Shown here in pieces: positions 28,228 to 37,154 of a DNA stretch of 43,765 bases (within the stretch, counting starts at the first letter, position 1; the number at the start of each line of letters is the position of its first letter). A model generated the notes under the pieces. It was not told the DNA's origin. It saw only the letters and a list, made by a program, of their open reading frames with translations, and did not search any database. This stretch comes from an uncultured Clostridium sp. (lineage in GTDB: Bacteria > Bacillota > Clostridia > TANB77 > CAG-508), in the NCBI GenBank assembly GCA_948470605.1, contig CAOKPI010000013.1, forward strand, positions 1 to 43,765, read 5' to 3'. Both the position numbers and the translations under genes were made by a program.

Positions 28228-28456
28228 ATTTCTTTATCTCCTTTTTCCTTTCATTTCTAAAAATAAAATTTTTGTTAATATTACTGGGACAACTTGTCCT
28301 AGTATAAAAATCTATATATGTATTGAAAAATTAATTTTTTTCTGTTTTTTGTGCTATGTTTTTTATCATTTTTTTACTAAGACAAATTGTCCCACACTAT
28401 ATATTTAACCAAAAATATAAGATATATTATTTATATCGGTATTATTAGTAGTAAAA

Positions 28457-28852
28457 TTATAATTCTCTCCATCTTGTACTAAATTTATATCTATTGGATT
28501 GTTTAGTATTTTTTCCGCCACCCTTAGATATAAATGTTTGTTCTATAAATCCATATTTTACTAAATTGACTAATGCTCTTCGTATGGTCTTTTCTGAATT
28601 ATTTGATAAGCCTAAAACTTTAACACCCATTGACTTTGAAAATGCAAAATCATCATTTCTTCTTTCTTCTTCATGAAATTTTAGCTTCATACAATCAAAA
28701 AGTCTTATTTCATTTCCACTTAATTTTCTATAAGCATTACTATAAATCATACTTCTAGTTCTTCTAATATGTTGTTCATTTAATTGCTTGTTTCTGTCTA
28801 TAATGTTTTTTGTTTCAGTGGGTAAAAATGGCGTAAATTTAATTTTTGGCAT
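28457..28852 (-). CDS. Winged-helix/Rep-like protein of element A
   Basis: Start at internal ATG 28852 with RBS AGGGGG; MPKIKFTPFLPTETKN...IRLFDCMKLKFHEEERRNDDFAFSKSMGVKVLGLSNNSEKTIRRALVNLVKYGFIEQT. Confidence 0.65.
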   Translation of the reverse strand: MPKIKFTPFLPTETKNIIDRNKQLNEQHIRRTRSMIYSNAYRKLSGNEIRLFDCMKLKFHEEERRNDDFAFSKSMGVKVLGLSNNSEKTIRRALVNLVKYGFIEQTFISKGGGKNTKQSNRYKFSTRWREL

Positions 28853-28923
28853 TAATCTATACCCCCTATTGTAAAAGACTAGAAATATAGTAAAATAATA
28901 TAAATAGCTAAAATAAGTTATTG

Positions 28924-28976
28924 GAAGAAGTAAGATTTTATTATTGTTTGAACGGCATATAAAATCTTGCTTCTTT
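28924..28976 (-). promoter_or_regulatory. 17-bp stem-loop between xis and rep-like gene
   Basis: gaagaagtaagatttta - 19 nt - taaaatcttgcttcttt. Confidence 0.6.
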
Positions 28977-29007
28977 CTATTTTTTATTTCCATTTAAACC
29001 ACCTCCT

Positions 29008-29217
29008 CTAAAGACTTTTTATTTTTGTCGTATATTCTTCCTGTTGCATATTTTGTATTTCCTGGTTATGTACCCAATTATCAACCGCTTCTTTATTAAA
29101 ATTTAGCTTACTACCTATTCTAAAGAGTGGTATTTCTTTGTTTCTTACTAATGACCTTATACTTGAAACTGAACAATTCAAGTAATTTGCTACTTCTTTT
29201 ACATTAAATACTTGCAT
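29008..29217 (-). CDS. Excisionase-family DNA-binding protein (HTH_17)
   Basis: MQVFNVKEVANYLNCSVSSIRSLVRNKEIPLFRIGSKLNFNKEAVDNWV. Confidence 0.9.
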   Translation of the reverse strand: MQVFNVKEVANYLNCSVSSIRSLVRNKEIPLFRIGSKLNFNKEAVDNWVHNQEIQNMQQEEYTTKIKSL

Positions 29218-29220
29218 TTT

Positions 29221-29367
29221 CTAATCCTCCTTTTTTTCTAATTCTTTTTTGGCTTTGTTAATCCAATACCTTCTGTTGATTTCTTTTACTTTTTCTTTAT
29301 TCTTATCCCTCCATTCTTTTGCTTTTTGATTTCTCATTTTTCTTGCCATTTCTTCAATATTATCCAT
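29221..29367 (-). CDS. Small charged hypothetical protein
   Basis: MDNIEEMARKMRNQKAKEWRDKNKEKVKEINRRYWINKAKKELEKKED; RBS gaaggtg. Confidence 0.6.
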   Translation of the reverse strand: MDNIEEMARKMRNQKAKEWRDKNKEKVKEINRRYWINKAKKELEKKED

Positions 29368-29550
29368 TTTTTCACCTTCTTTCAAAATTATTATTGACAT
29401 CTTAATCATAATCGTGTATAATTCATTTATATAAACACAATGATGTTGATATAAATATATATATAACACATTCGTGTTTATATTTCAACATATATACACA
29501 AATATGTATTTAATCTTTAATTATCAAACAAATATTTATGGAGGTGCTTT

Positions 29551-30447
29551 ATGACATTTTCAGAAAAAATGAAAGAATTAAGAAAAAAAACTGGAAAAAG
29601 TCAAGAACAAGTTAGTCAAGAAATTGGAATCGCTATTTCTACATTAAGATACTATGAAAATGGAAGATTACCAGATACATTCCAGTTAAAAAAAATTAAG
29701 AACTATTACAATGTACCTTATGAATATTTACTAGATGATAATTGTAATAATATAAGTAAAACTACTCTTAATATTGGTCAAGAATTAAAACTTTCAGATA
29801 ATGCAATTGAAAAAATTAAAAATTTGCAATACTTAGTTGATGATATAAAAAAATGCAAATCTCAAGAAATTTTTGATAATAGTATTAGTCCGAAATATTT
29901 CAATTTTTTCATAGAAAATTTTAATATTCGAGCTTTATCATATGAAATACATTCATTTTTAGATATGATAGAAATATTTAAAAATACCAACTTATTTATT
30001 AGTTTTAGAGAATTTTATGATTATATGGTTGTTTGTATAAAAAAACAAAATACGAAAGATTTAGAACCTTTCTTTGATTTTTTTGAAAAAAAAATGGCTG
30101 AAACACATTCTTTAATTATTGACACAGATATAACTTCATTTTTAATAGATGATTTGATAGAGCAGTTTGATACAATAAAAAAAATTATTTCAAATAAAAA
30201 AATTACAGATTTACAAAATGAAATGGATACTTTTCTTGAAATAAGTATAGAAATATATTCTATGGCATATAGACAAATTAAATATTTTAGATATTCAATT
30301 TCAGATCTCACAAACGATTTTACTTCAAAAATACTTGAACCTTTAGAATTTGATTCTGACAATATAATTATATTTAAATTTAAAGATTTAAAAAAATATT
30401 ATAAGTACGTTAAAAATCAAAAATATTTAGGAAAGGATTTTATATAA
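29551..30447 (+). CDS. XRE-family repressor of element A
   Basis: MTFSEKMKELRKKTGKSQEQVSQEIGIAISTLRYYENGRLPDTFQLKKI; GGAGGTG RBS. Confidence 0.88.
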   Translation: MTFSEKMKELRKKTGKSQEQVSQEIGIAISTLRYYENGRLPDTFQLKKIKNYYNVPYEYLLDDNCNNISKTTLNIGQELKLSDNAIEKIKNLQYLVDDIKKCKSQEIFDNSISPKYFNFFIENFNIRALSYEIHSFLDMIEIFKNTNLFISFREFYDYMVVCIKKQNTKDLEPFFDFFEKKMAETHSLIIDTDITSFLIDDLIEQFDTIKKIISNKKITDLQNEMDTFLEISIEIYSMAYRQIKYFRYSISDLTNDFTSKILEPLEFDSDNIIIFKFKDLKKYYKYVKNQKYLGKDFI

Positions 30448-30448
30448 A

Positions 30449-31576
30449 ATGGCAGTACAAGAAATCATAAAAAATAAAAAGTACAAAATAGACATACCAA
30501 TAGGTTACAACGGAAACAAAAGAATACGACATATAGAAACCTTTTACGGTGGTAAAAAAGAAGCGGTATTACGTGAAAGCGAACTAAAATTGAGCATAAA
30601 AACCAATACTTATATAAATAAAAGCAAAATAACGATGAAAGAATTATTAGAAGAATGGCTAGAATATTCAAAAAACGTATGGTCACCCAAAACATATACT
30701 GCTAATAAGCATTGGTGCGATAATATAATTAAATCTATCGGACATATTCACATACAAGATTTGAATGTTAAACTTTTAGAAGATTTTTATAATGAGTTAA
30801 GAAATAATACAAACTATTCTGATAAAACGATTCAACATCATTATACTATCATTTCTACTGCGTTAAATAAAGCTGTAATTTGGGGATATATATTAAATAA
30901 TCCTAATGTTAGAATAGAGAAACCCAAAGTAAGAAAAAAGGAAATAGAATGTTATTCTCCAGAAGAAGTCAATCAATTAATAAAAGCATTACAAGACGAA
31001 CCTCTAAAATATCAAGCTATTATAATGCTAGCTTTAGATAGTGGAGCAAGAAGGGGAGAAATAACAGGTTTAACATGGCAAGATATTGATACAAAAAAAT
31101 CTACAATGCTTATCAATAAAAGTACACAATATACCAAAGAATTAGGCATATTTGAAAAAGATACTAAAACACCTACAAGCAATAGAACAATTTACTTATC
31201 TAAAACTACAATAAATATTTTAAAGAAATATCAAAAAGAACAATTAGAAAAGAAAATGAAATTAGGCAATAAATGGAAAAATAGTAAAAGAATATTTACA
31301 ACAGAATATGGAGCAGATATGCACCCAGATACACCATCACAAATTTTAGATAAGATTATAAAAAGACATCAATTAAAAAGAATTAGATTTCATGGACTAA
31401 GACATACTTGTGTTTCCTTGCAAATATCAAGTGGAATACAAGCACAAATAATAAGCAAAAGAGCAGGTCATTCAAATGTTACAGTAACACATAATACATA
31501 TAGTCATTTCTTTGATAATGAATTTAAAGAAGTTGCTAATACAATGGATAATTTTTTACAAATACAATCGATATAA
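30449..31576 (+). CDS. Tyrosine integrase of element A
   Basis: LDSGARRGEITGLTWQDI, HGLRHTCVSLQISSG, RAGHSNVTVTHNTYSHF. Confidence 0.96.
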   Translation: MAVQEIIKNKKYKIDIPIGYNGNKRIRHIETFYGGKKEAVLRESELKLSIKTNTYINKSKITMKELLEEWLEYSKNVWSPKTYTANKHWCDNIIKSIGHIHIQDLNVKLLEDFYNELRNNTNYSDKTIQHHYTIISTALNKAVIWGYILNNPNVRIEKPKVRKKEIECYSPEEVNQLIKALQDEPLKYQAIIMLALDSGARRGEITGLTWQDIDTKKSTMLINKSTQYTKELGIFEKDTKTPTSNRTIYLSKTTINILKKYQKEQLEKKMKLGNKWKNSKRIFTTEYGADMHPDTPSQILDKIIKRHQLKRIRFHGLRHTCVSLQISSGIQAQIISKRAGHSNVTVTHNTYSHFFDNEFKEVANTMDNFLQIQSI

Positions 31577-31727
31577 AAAACAAATTGCTAACTAATGCTA
31601 ACTTTTAAGAAGCGGTTAAAATCCGCTTTTTTTTAATCTTAATTTTACGTATAAAAAAATCTGTCACTTTTTCGTCACTTTTTAATTAACAAAAAAAATA
31701 AGCAAGTTCTGAAAAACTTGCAATAAT

Positions 31728-31803
31728 TGGTTGCGGAGGGTAGACTCGAACTACCGACCTTTGGGTTATGAGCCCAACGAGCTGCCAACTGCTCCACTCC
31801 GCG
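31728..31803 (-). tRNA. Initiator tRNA-Met (CAT)
   Basis: CGCGGAGTGGAGCAGTTGGCAGCTCGTTGGGCTCATAACCCAAAGGTCGGTAGTTCGAGTCTACCCTCCGCAACCA; C1-A72 mismatch and GGG/CCC anticodon stem mark an initiator tRNA. Confidence 0.97.
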
Positions 31804-31939
31804 ATATTTGAACAATATTTATTATACAACCTCGAAGCACATTTTGTCAATAGATTTTAAAAATTTAGCAAAAAAACAGGGGCAAAAAGCATTATCTCTT
31901 ATCTATTATATACCAAATCAGGCAAAATATAACCACAAA

Positions 31940-32050
31940 TATAGCAATCGCTAAAAAAATTTCTACACATTGAAAATACTCAATCTTATTTTTAATAAAA
32001 ATAAAAAACCTGATTTTTCTAAGACAAAAAATTTTTAAGCAATTGCCATA
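31940..32050. mobile_element. 111-bp MITE with ISAs1-like terminal inverted repeats
   Basis: tatagcaatcgctaaaaaaattt ... aaaaaatttttaagcaattgccata; flanked by 9-bp direct repeat aaccacaaa (31931..31939 / 32051..32059). Confidence 0.82.
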
Positions 32051-32222
32051 AACCACAAAATCAGCAAATATATTACATTCTTAATTAAGCAAAACAAAAA
32101 AATCAGAAAAAATATTACAAAAATATTACATTTTATAAAAATACGAAAAAAATATATACAAACGCGAAGTTTTGTTATATAAATAAGAAGTATTAATTAC
32201 GAAACAAAAAAAGGAGGATAAC

Positions 32223-32432
32223 ATGATTACTTATGAGCCATTCAGAGCCTATGTTGCCACAAAAAACATAAAGAAAAAAGACATCATGAAAAACACAGGA
32301 ATCTCGCCAGCAACAATGAGTAAACTAAAACATGACAAACCCGTATCAGTAGAAATAATTGGACGTTTATGTTCTTTCTTAAACTGTCCGATAACAGAAA
32401 TCATAAAATATAAAGAGGAGAGAATATCATGA
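32223..32432 (+). CDS. XRE/Cro-type regulator (R-M controller-like)
   Basis: MITYEPFRAYVATKNIKKKDIMKNTGISPATMSKLKHDKPVSVEIIGRLCSFLNCPITEIIKY; ATGA overlap with MTase. Confidence 0.85.
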   Translation: MITYEPFRAYVATKNIKKKDIMKNTGISPATMSKLKHDKPVSVEIIGRLCSFLNCPITEIIKYKEERIS

Positions 32433-34852
32433 ATAGGAAGACATATATTAGTTTATTTAGTAGTGCAGGAGTTGGATGTTACGGATTCAAAATGGAAAAC
32501 TTTGAATGTATAGCAACCAATGAACTATTAGAAAATAGATTAGAAATCCAAAAAAACAACAACAAATGCAAATATGAATCAGGATATATATCAGGAGATA
32601 TAACAAAAGACGAAACCAAAGAAAAAATATTCCATGAAATCAAACGATGGAAAACAAAAGAAAAAGTAAAAGATATCGACTTAGTAGTTGCCACACCTCC
32701 CTGTCAAGGAATGTCAACTGCCAACTACAAAAAAAATAACGAGCAAAAAAGAAATTCATTAGTAGTAGAAGCCATAAAACTAATAGAATCCATAAAACCC
32801 AAAATTTTTGTGATGGAAAACGTCAGAGCCTTTATGAATACAATCTGTACAGACATTGATGGACAAGACAAAAAAATCTCTGAAAGTATCTATCATAACT
32901 TAGGAAACGACTACAATATCCACCACAAAATAATAAACTTTAAAGACTATGGCGTTCCTTCCAGTAGACCCAGAACAATTGTAATTGGAACTAGAAAAGA
33001 CTTATTAAACATTTCCCCCTTAAATTTATTTCCTACAAAACAAAAAGAAATTACACTTAGACAAGCAATTGGTAATTTAAAAAGTCTAAGATATGGAGAA
33101 ATTGATGAAAATGATATTTACCACTTTGCCAGAAAATATCCAGAATATATGGAAGAATGGATTAATGATTTAAAAGAAGGAGAAACAGCCTTTAACAATG
33201 AAGAAGGCAAAAAACCATATAAAATCATAAAAGGAGAACGTGTAACCTTAAAATCAGCACATTTAGGAAATAAATTCAGAAGATTATTTTGGGACAAATG
33301 TTGTGCCTGTGTAGCGACAAGAAATGACTTATTAGCCAGTCAAGACACCATACATCCATCTGATAATCGAGTACTAAGCATTAGAGAATTAATGAAAGTA
33401 ATGACCATTCCTGATACTTTTAAATGGGTACCAGAAAATATAAACGAAATTGAAGAAAAAGAACTGTTTCTAAAAAAATACGAACTAAATATCAGAAGAT
33501 GCATCGGTGAGGCTGTTCCTACCAATATAATGAACGCCATCGCCAAAAATATAGACATTATGCTAGCCTTCGAATATTTTGTTCAATCCTACAAGAAGAA
33601 AGATTTACAACAACATATACAAAATAAAAATTCTTACCAAAATAATTTTTACATACAATCCTTTTTATACGAAGAAATGCTAAATGATAAGAAAAAAACA
33701 GGTTCTTTTTATACGCCACAAAGTGTAGTATTTAACTCTATAAAATATTATGAAACCAATGTAAAAGAAATAAAAATATTAGAGCCGTCCGTTGGACTAG
33801 GAGCTTTTTTGCCACAAGTTATTTCTATTTTAGATAAATGCGAGAAAATAGAACTAGATGTAGTGGATACAGACGAAAATGCCTTAAAAGAATTAAAAAC
33901 CATACTTCCCCTATTAAACTTTGGCGATAGAGTAACAATAAATTACATTTGTGACGATTTCCTAAAACATGAATTTAATAAAACCTACGATTTAGTAGTA
34001 GCAAATCCACCTTATTGTAAGCCAGAAAAAAAAGAATTGCAAGAATACAGAAAAAAATTTGAAGAAGCAAATGTTGCTAACATATATGTGTTTTTTATGA
34101 AAAAGCTAAAAGACCTATCTAAAGAAATCATTATTATCATTCCAAAAACCTTTTTAATGGCAGCAGAATACTCTAATTTAAGAAAACTATATGAAAAAAC
34201 ACCAATTGTTGCAATTCATGATTTCGGTGTAAAATACTTTAAAAATGTCTTTGTTGAAATCATTTCTATTCATTTCAAAGAAGGCTACAAAAAAGATACC
34301 ATCATAGATGACAAAGTCAATGGAATCTGTTTGCAACAAAAACAATTTTATATCATTCATGATAAATGCTGGCTATTATATAGAAACAAATGGTTTGATA
34401 ACTACATAAAAAAAATAAAACTAAATGTTTTTGACTTTTTCAGAGATAGACAAATAACAAATAAATTTCTAAAAGAAACTGGTAAATATAGAATTTTAAA
34501 ATCCAAAAACATATTGGATAATGGTGAAATTGTAAACATTGAAGGTTATGATAAATATATCAATGATATAAAAACCTTTCATGCTAGCAAATATCTAAAT
34601 ACAAATTCTATTATTATGCCAAATTTTACATATAATACACGAGCTACCTTTTTACCAAAAAACACCATTCCCAATGGTTCGATTGCCATTTTATTACCCA
34701 AAGATAATGAAATTTTAGAAAATATTGATTTAAGCTTGTACTCTACACAAGATTTTAGGGATTATTATGGCATTGTAAAAAACAAATCTAAATTCACAAT
34801 CAATATAGACTCAAGTTCAATTTATTATATAGGAGTAAAAAATAATGGATAA
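32429..34852 (+). CDS. Bifunctional DNA methyltransferase: m5C domain fused to m6A domain
   Basis: m5C: ISLFSSAGVGCYGF, VVATPPCQGMS, VMENVRAF; m6A: TGSFYTPQSVV, ILEPSVGLGAFLPQ, LVVANPPYCKP. Confidence 0.93.
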   Translation: MNRKTYISLFSSAGVGCYGFKMENFECIATNELLENRLEIQKNNNKCKYESGYISGDITKDETKEKIFHEIKRWKTKEKVKDIDLVVATPPCQGMSTANYKKNNEQKRNSLVVEAIKLIESIKPKIFVMENVRAFMNTICTDIDGQDKKISESIYHNLGNDYNIHHKIINFKDYGVPSSRPRTIVIGTRKDLLNISPLNLFPTKQKEITLRQAIGNLKSLRYGEIDENDIYHFARKYPEYMEEWINDLKEGETAFNNEEGKKPYKIIKGERVTLKSAHLGNKFRRLFWDKCCACVATRNDLLASQDTIHPSDNRVLSIRELMKVMTIPDTFKWVPENINEIEEKELFLKKYELNIRRCIGEAVPTNIMNAIAKNIDIMLAFEYFVQSYKKKDLQQHIQNKNSYQNNFYIQSFLYEEMLNDKKKTGSFYTPQSVVFNSIKYYETNVKEIKILEPSVGLGAFLPQVISILDKCEKIELDVVDTDENALKELKTILPLLNFGDRVTINYICDDFLKHEFNKTYDLVVANPPYCKPEKKELQEYRKKFEEANVANIYVFFMKKLKDLSKEIIIIIPKTFLMAAEYSNLRKLYEKTPIVAIHDFGVKYFKNVFVEIISIHFKEGYKKDTIIDDKVNGICLQQKQFYIIHDKCWLLYRNKWFDNYIKKIKLNVFDFFRDRQITNKFLKETGKYRILKSKNILDNGEIVNIEGYDKYINDIKTFHASKYLNTNSIIMPNFTYNTRATFLPKNTIPNGSIAILLPKDNEILENIDLSLYSTQDFRDYYGIVKNKSKFTINIDSSSIYYIGVKNNG

Positions 34853-36164
34853 AATAAATAAAAAAATAGTAAAAGAAATGGTTGCTTATTTTGATTCCTT
34901 ATCACTTTCAAAAGAAAAGGGAAGATACTTGTCTGATAAATCCTATGGATATGATACCATATTCTTCATGGCAAAATTTATTCAAAAAAATAAAATTGGA
35001 AATAAATTTAATAAAAAAGAACAAAAACAAAGAGCAATCGAATATACAGAAGATATTTTTAATTTAAGACCAGGAACAAAGGGAGCTGTGAATTACTTTT
35101 TGGAAAGCCTAAATCTACTTGAATTTGCTAATATCATAAAAAAAATAGACCGTGATAATTATACCATATTAAATAGTAAGATATTAAATTATATTTGTGA
35201 ATATCCGGAAAATGCCTATATATTCATCTATTTGGTAACCTATTGTACCATGAAAAACGATAACATCTTACACTTATTTAAAAAGTTGTATGACCCCCAA
35301 AACACAAAGGAAACAAACCGAAATATAGTAAATGAAATCTATAATGAATTCTATAAAAAAAGTATCAGTATTGGAAAAAAAGATTCTAATTGGTCAAAAC
35401 AACTTCTACAATATACCAATAACACATTAGGATTCATCAATCATGGTATCTATTTCGCTAGAACGTTAAATATAAACAAAAAAAAGAAAATCACAATTTA
35501 TACTATCTCTTTAAATGTTGAAGGAACTAGAACACCAATGGATTTAAAAAAGAAAAATGACTATTTAGTTAAATTTTGTAGAGACTATGTACTTTATATG
35601 CTTCATGATTATACCTTCTCTGAAATTTCCTATGACAAAAATAAAATTTACCCAGAAGAAACAGTCGCAAGTGAATTAGCACAACTAAAATTGGAAATTA
35701 TTGATAGTAAAGTTGCACCAAATATAAACAATGATTTCGAGAAAAAGCAATTTGTAGAAGATAAGATGAAAACGAGAAATCAGGCAGTACAACGAGAATT
35801 TAAAAAAGGACTATTAGAAAATAATGAACATGTTTGCCCTATCTGTGGTTTTGCTTTTTCTAAATTTCTAATAGCTAGTCACATCAAACCTTATGCTTTA
35901 TGTGATAATACCTACGATGCTATCAATTCTTACAATGGCTTATTATTATGTCCTAATCATGACAAATTATTTGAAAGTGCAAAATATATGACAATAGATA
36001 GTTATACAGGAGAAATACGTTTAAATGAAGAAGCAAAAAATTCAAAAGATTATGGTATGTTAGAGGGACAAAAAATAGATATTCGATTAATTCAATGTGA
36101 AAGAATACATTATTTAAGATGGCATAATCAGCGTTTTAAAGAAAACAATGAAAAATCATTATAA
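34845..36164 (+). CDS. HNH-type restriction endonuclease
   Basis: C-terminal CPICGFAFSKFLIASHIKPYALCDNTYDAINSYNGLLLCPNHDKLFE; overlaps MTase stop by 8 bp. Confidence 0.88.
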   Translation: MDKINKKIVKEMVAYFDSLSLSKEKGRYLSDKSYGYDTIFFMAKFIQKNKIGNKFNKKEQKQRAIEYTEDIFNLRPGTKGAVNYFLESLNLLEFANIIKKIDRDNYTILNSKILNYICEYPENAYIFIYLVTYCTMKNDNILHLFKKLYDPQNTKETNRNIVNEIYNEFYKKSISIGKKDSNWSKQLLQYTNNTLGFINHGIYFARTLNINKKKKITIYTISLNVEGTRTPMDLKKKNDYLVKFCRDYVLYMLHDYTFSEISYDKNKIYPEETVASELAQLKLEIIDSKVAPNINNDFEKKQFVEDKMKTRNQAVQREFKKGLLENNEHVCPICGFAFSKFLIASHIKPYALCDNTYDAINSYNGLLLCPNHDKLFESAKYMTIDSYTGEIRLNEEAKNSKDYGMLEGQKIDIRLIQCERIHYLRWHNQRFKENNEKSL

Positions 36165-36195
36165 CAGTATCTGTTATAATGATTTTTTCTAATTA

Positions 36196-37126
36196 TTATC
36201 TCAAAAAGCCATTAATAATCTCCTCTTCTGCCTCTTTCTCAGAAAGTCCAAGAGTCATTAGCTTAATCATCTGTTCCCCTGCTATTTTACCGAATGGCTG
36301 CCTCATGTATCAAATTAGCCTCAACACTATTAGCCGTAATCTCTGGAGTAGCAGTCACTTTAGCTTGGTCTTTTATGATGGCATCACACTCACTATGAGC
36401 AAAACATTTATCATTGCCATAAATTTTAGAAATAAAAAATTGCTGTGAATCATCTGTCGCCACTGACCTAGAAACAACATGTGTACTTGCATTTTCTCCA
36501 TTTAAAACAACATCAAAAATCGTTTTAGCAAATTGTTTCCCATGTGTCATAATCTTCTCCGATACTACAAAATTAGTATTACTTTCCAATTCCCCTTTTG
36601 TTTCCCTAATCGTAGAATCGACTCCTTTTATCTGACTACTCTCCATTTCCATGCTACTACCTGATTTCAAATAAACCTCAGTAACTGGATTTAAAATTCT
36701 TTTTCCTTCTCCTTTTCCCTCTCCATAATGCTTCTCAATATATTTTACCTTAGCTCCTTCTTCTAAAAAGAAACGATGAATTCCATCATGTTGAGAATCT
36801 TGGTGATGGTCATTGTGAATACCACAACCTGCCACAATAATCACTTTCGCATTTTTACCAATGTAAAAATCATTATATACTAAATCCTTTAAGCCACTTT
36901 CTGTTATGATAACTGGTATATGAATCAACTCAAACTTGGTATTCTCTTTTACCTTAATATTAATTCCTGGCTTGTCCGTCTTTGTAACAATTTCTACATT
37001 ATCTGTTACCTTTCTTTCTATGCCTTTACCGTTTTTTCTAATATTATAAGCACCTTTTGAGATTCCTTCTAAATCAGAAATTTCCTTCAAAAGGTCTTTA
37101 TCTATTGGTTCCAAATTTTTCTCCAT
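36196..37126 (-). CDS. SufB/SufD-like Fe-S assembly protein, reading frame interrupted by 1-nt indel near 36290
   Basis: ORF ends ...ANLIHEAAIR*, but the +1 frame continues GKIAGEQMIKLMTLGLSEKEAEEEIINGFLR*. Confidence 0.85.
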
Positions 37127-37154
37127 GTCTTCTCCCTTCTTAATCCTTTCCTTT

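Larger units (their letters stand above)
23886..31727. mobile_element. Integrative element A (PICI-like satellite/IME) with toxin-antitoxin cargo
   Basis: Bounded by att2 and the tRNA-fMet 3' end; integrase adjacent to the tRNA; shared 15-mer TCACTTTTTCGTCAC at both ends (24006..24020, 31664..31678). Confidence 0.82.

Noticed and set aside
6321-31727. Full prophage or conjugative element
   Set aside because: No capsid, terminase, portal, tail, FtsK/VirB4 or relaxase-type ORFs recognisable; only integration, regulation, replication and cargo genes.
36179-36448. Plus-strand 89-aa ORF
   Set aside because: Antisense to the SufB/D-like gene, including its frame-shifted C-terminus.
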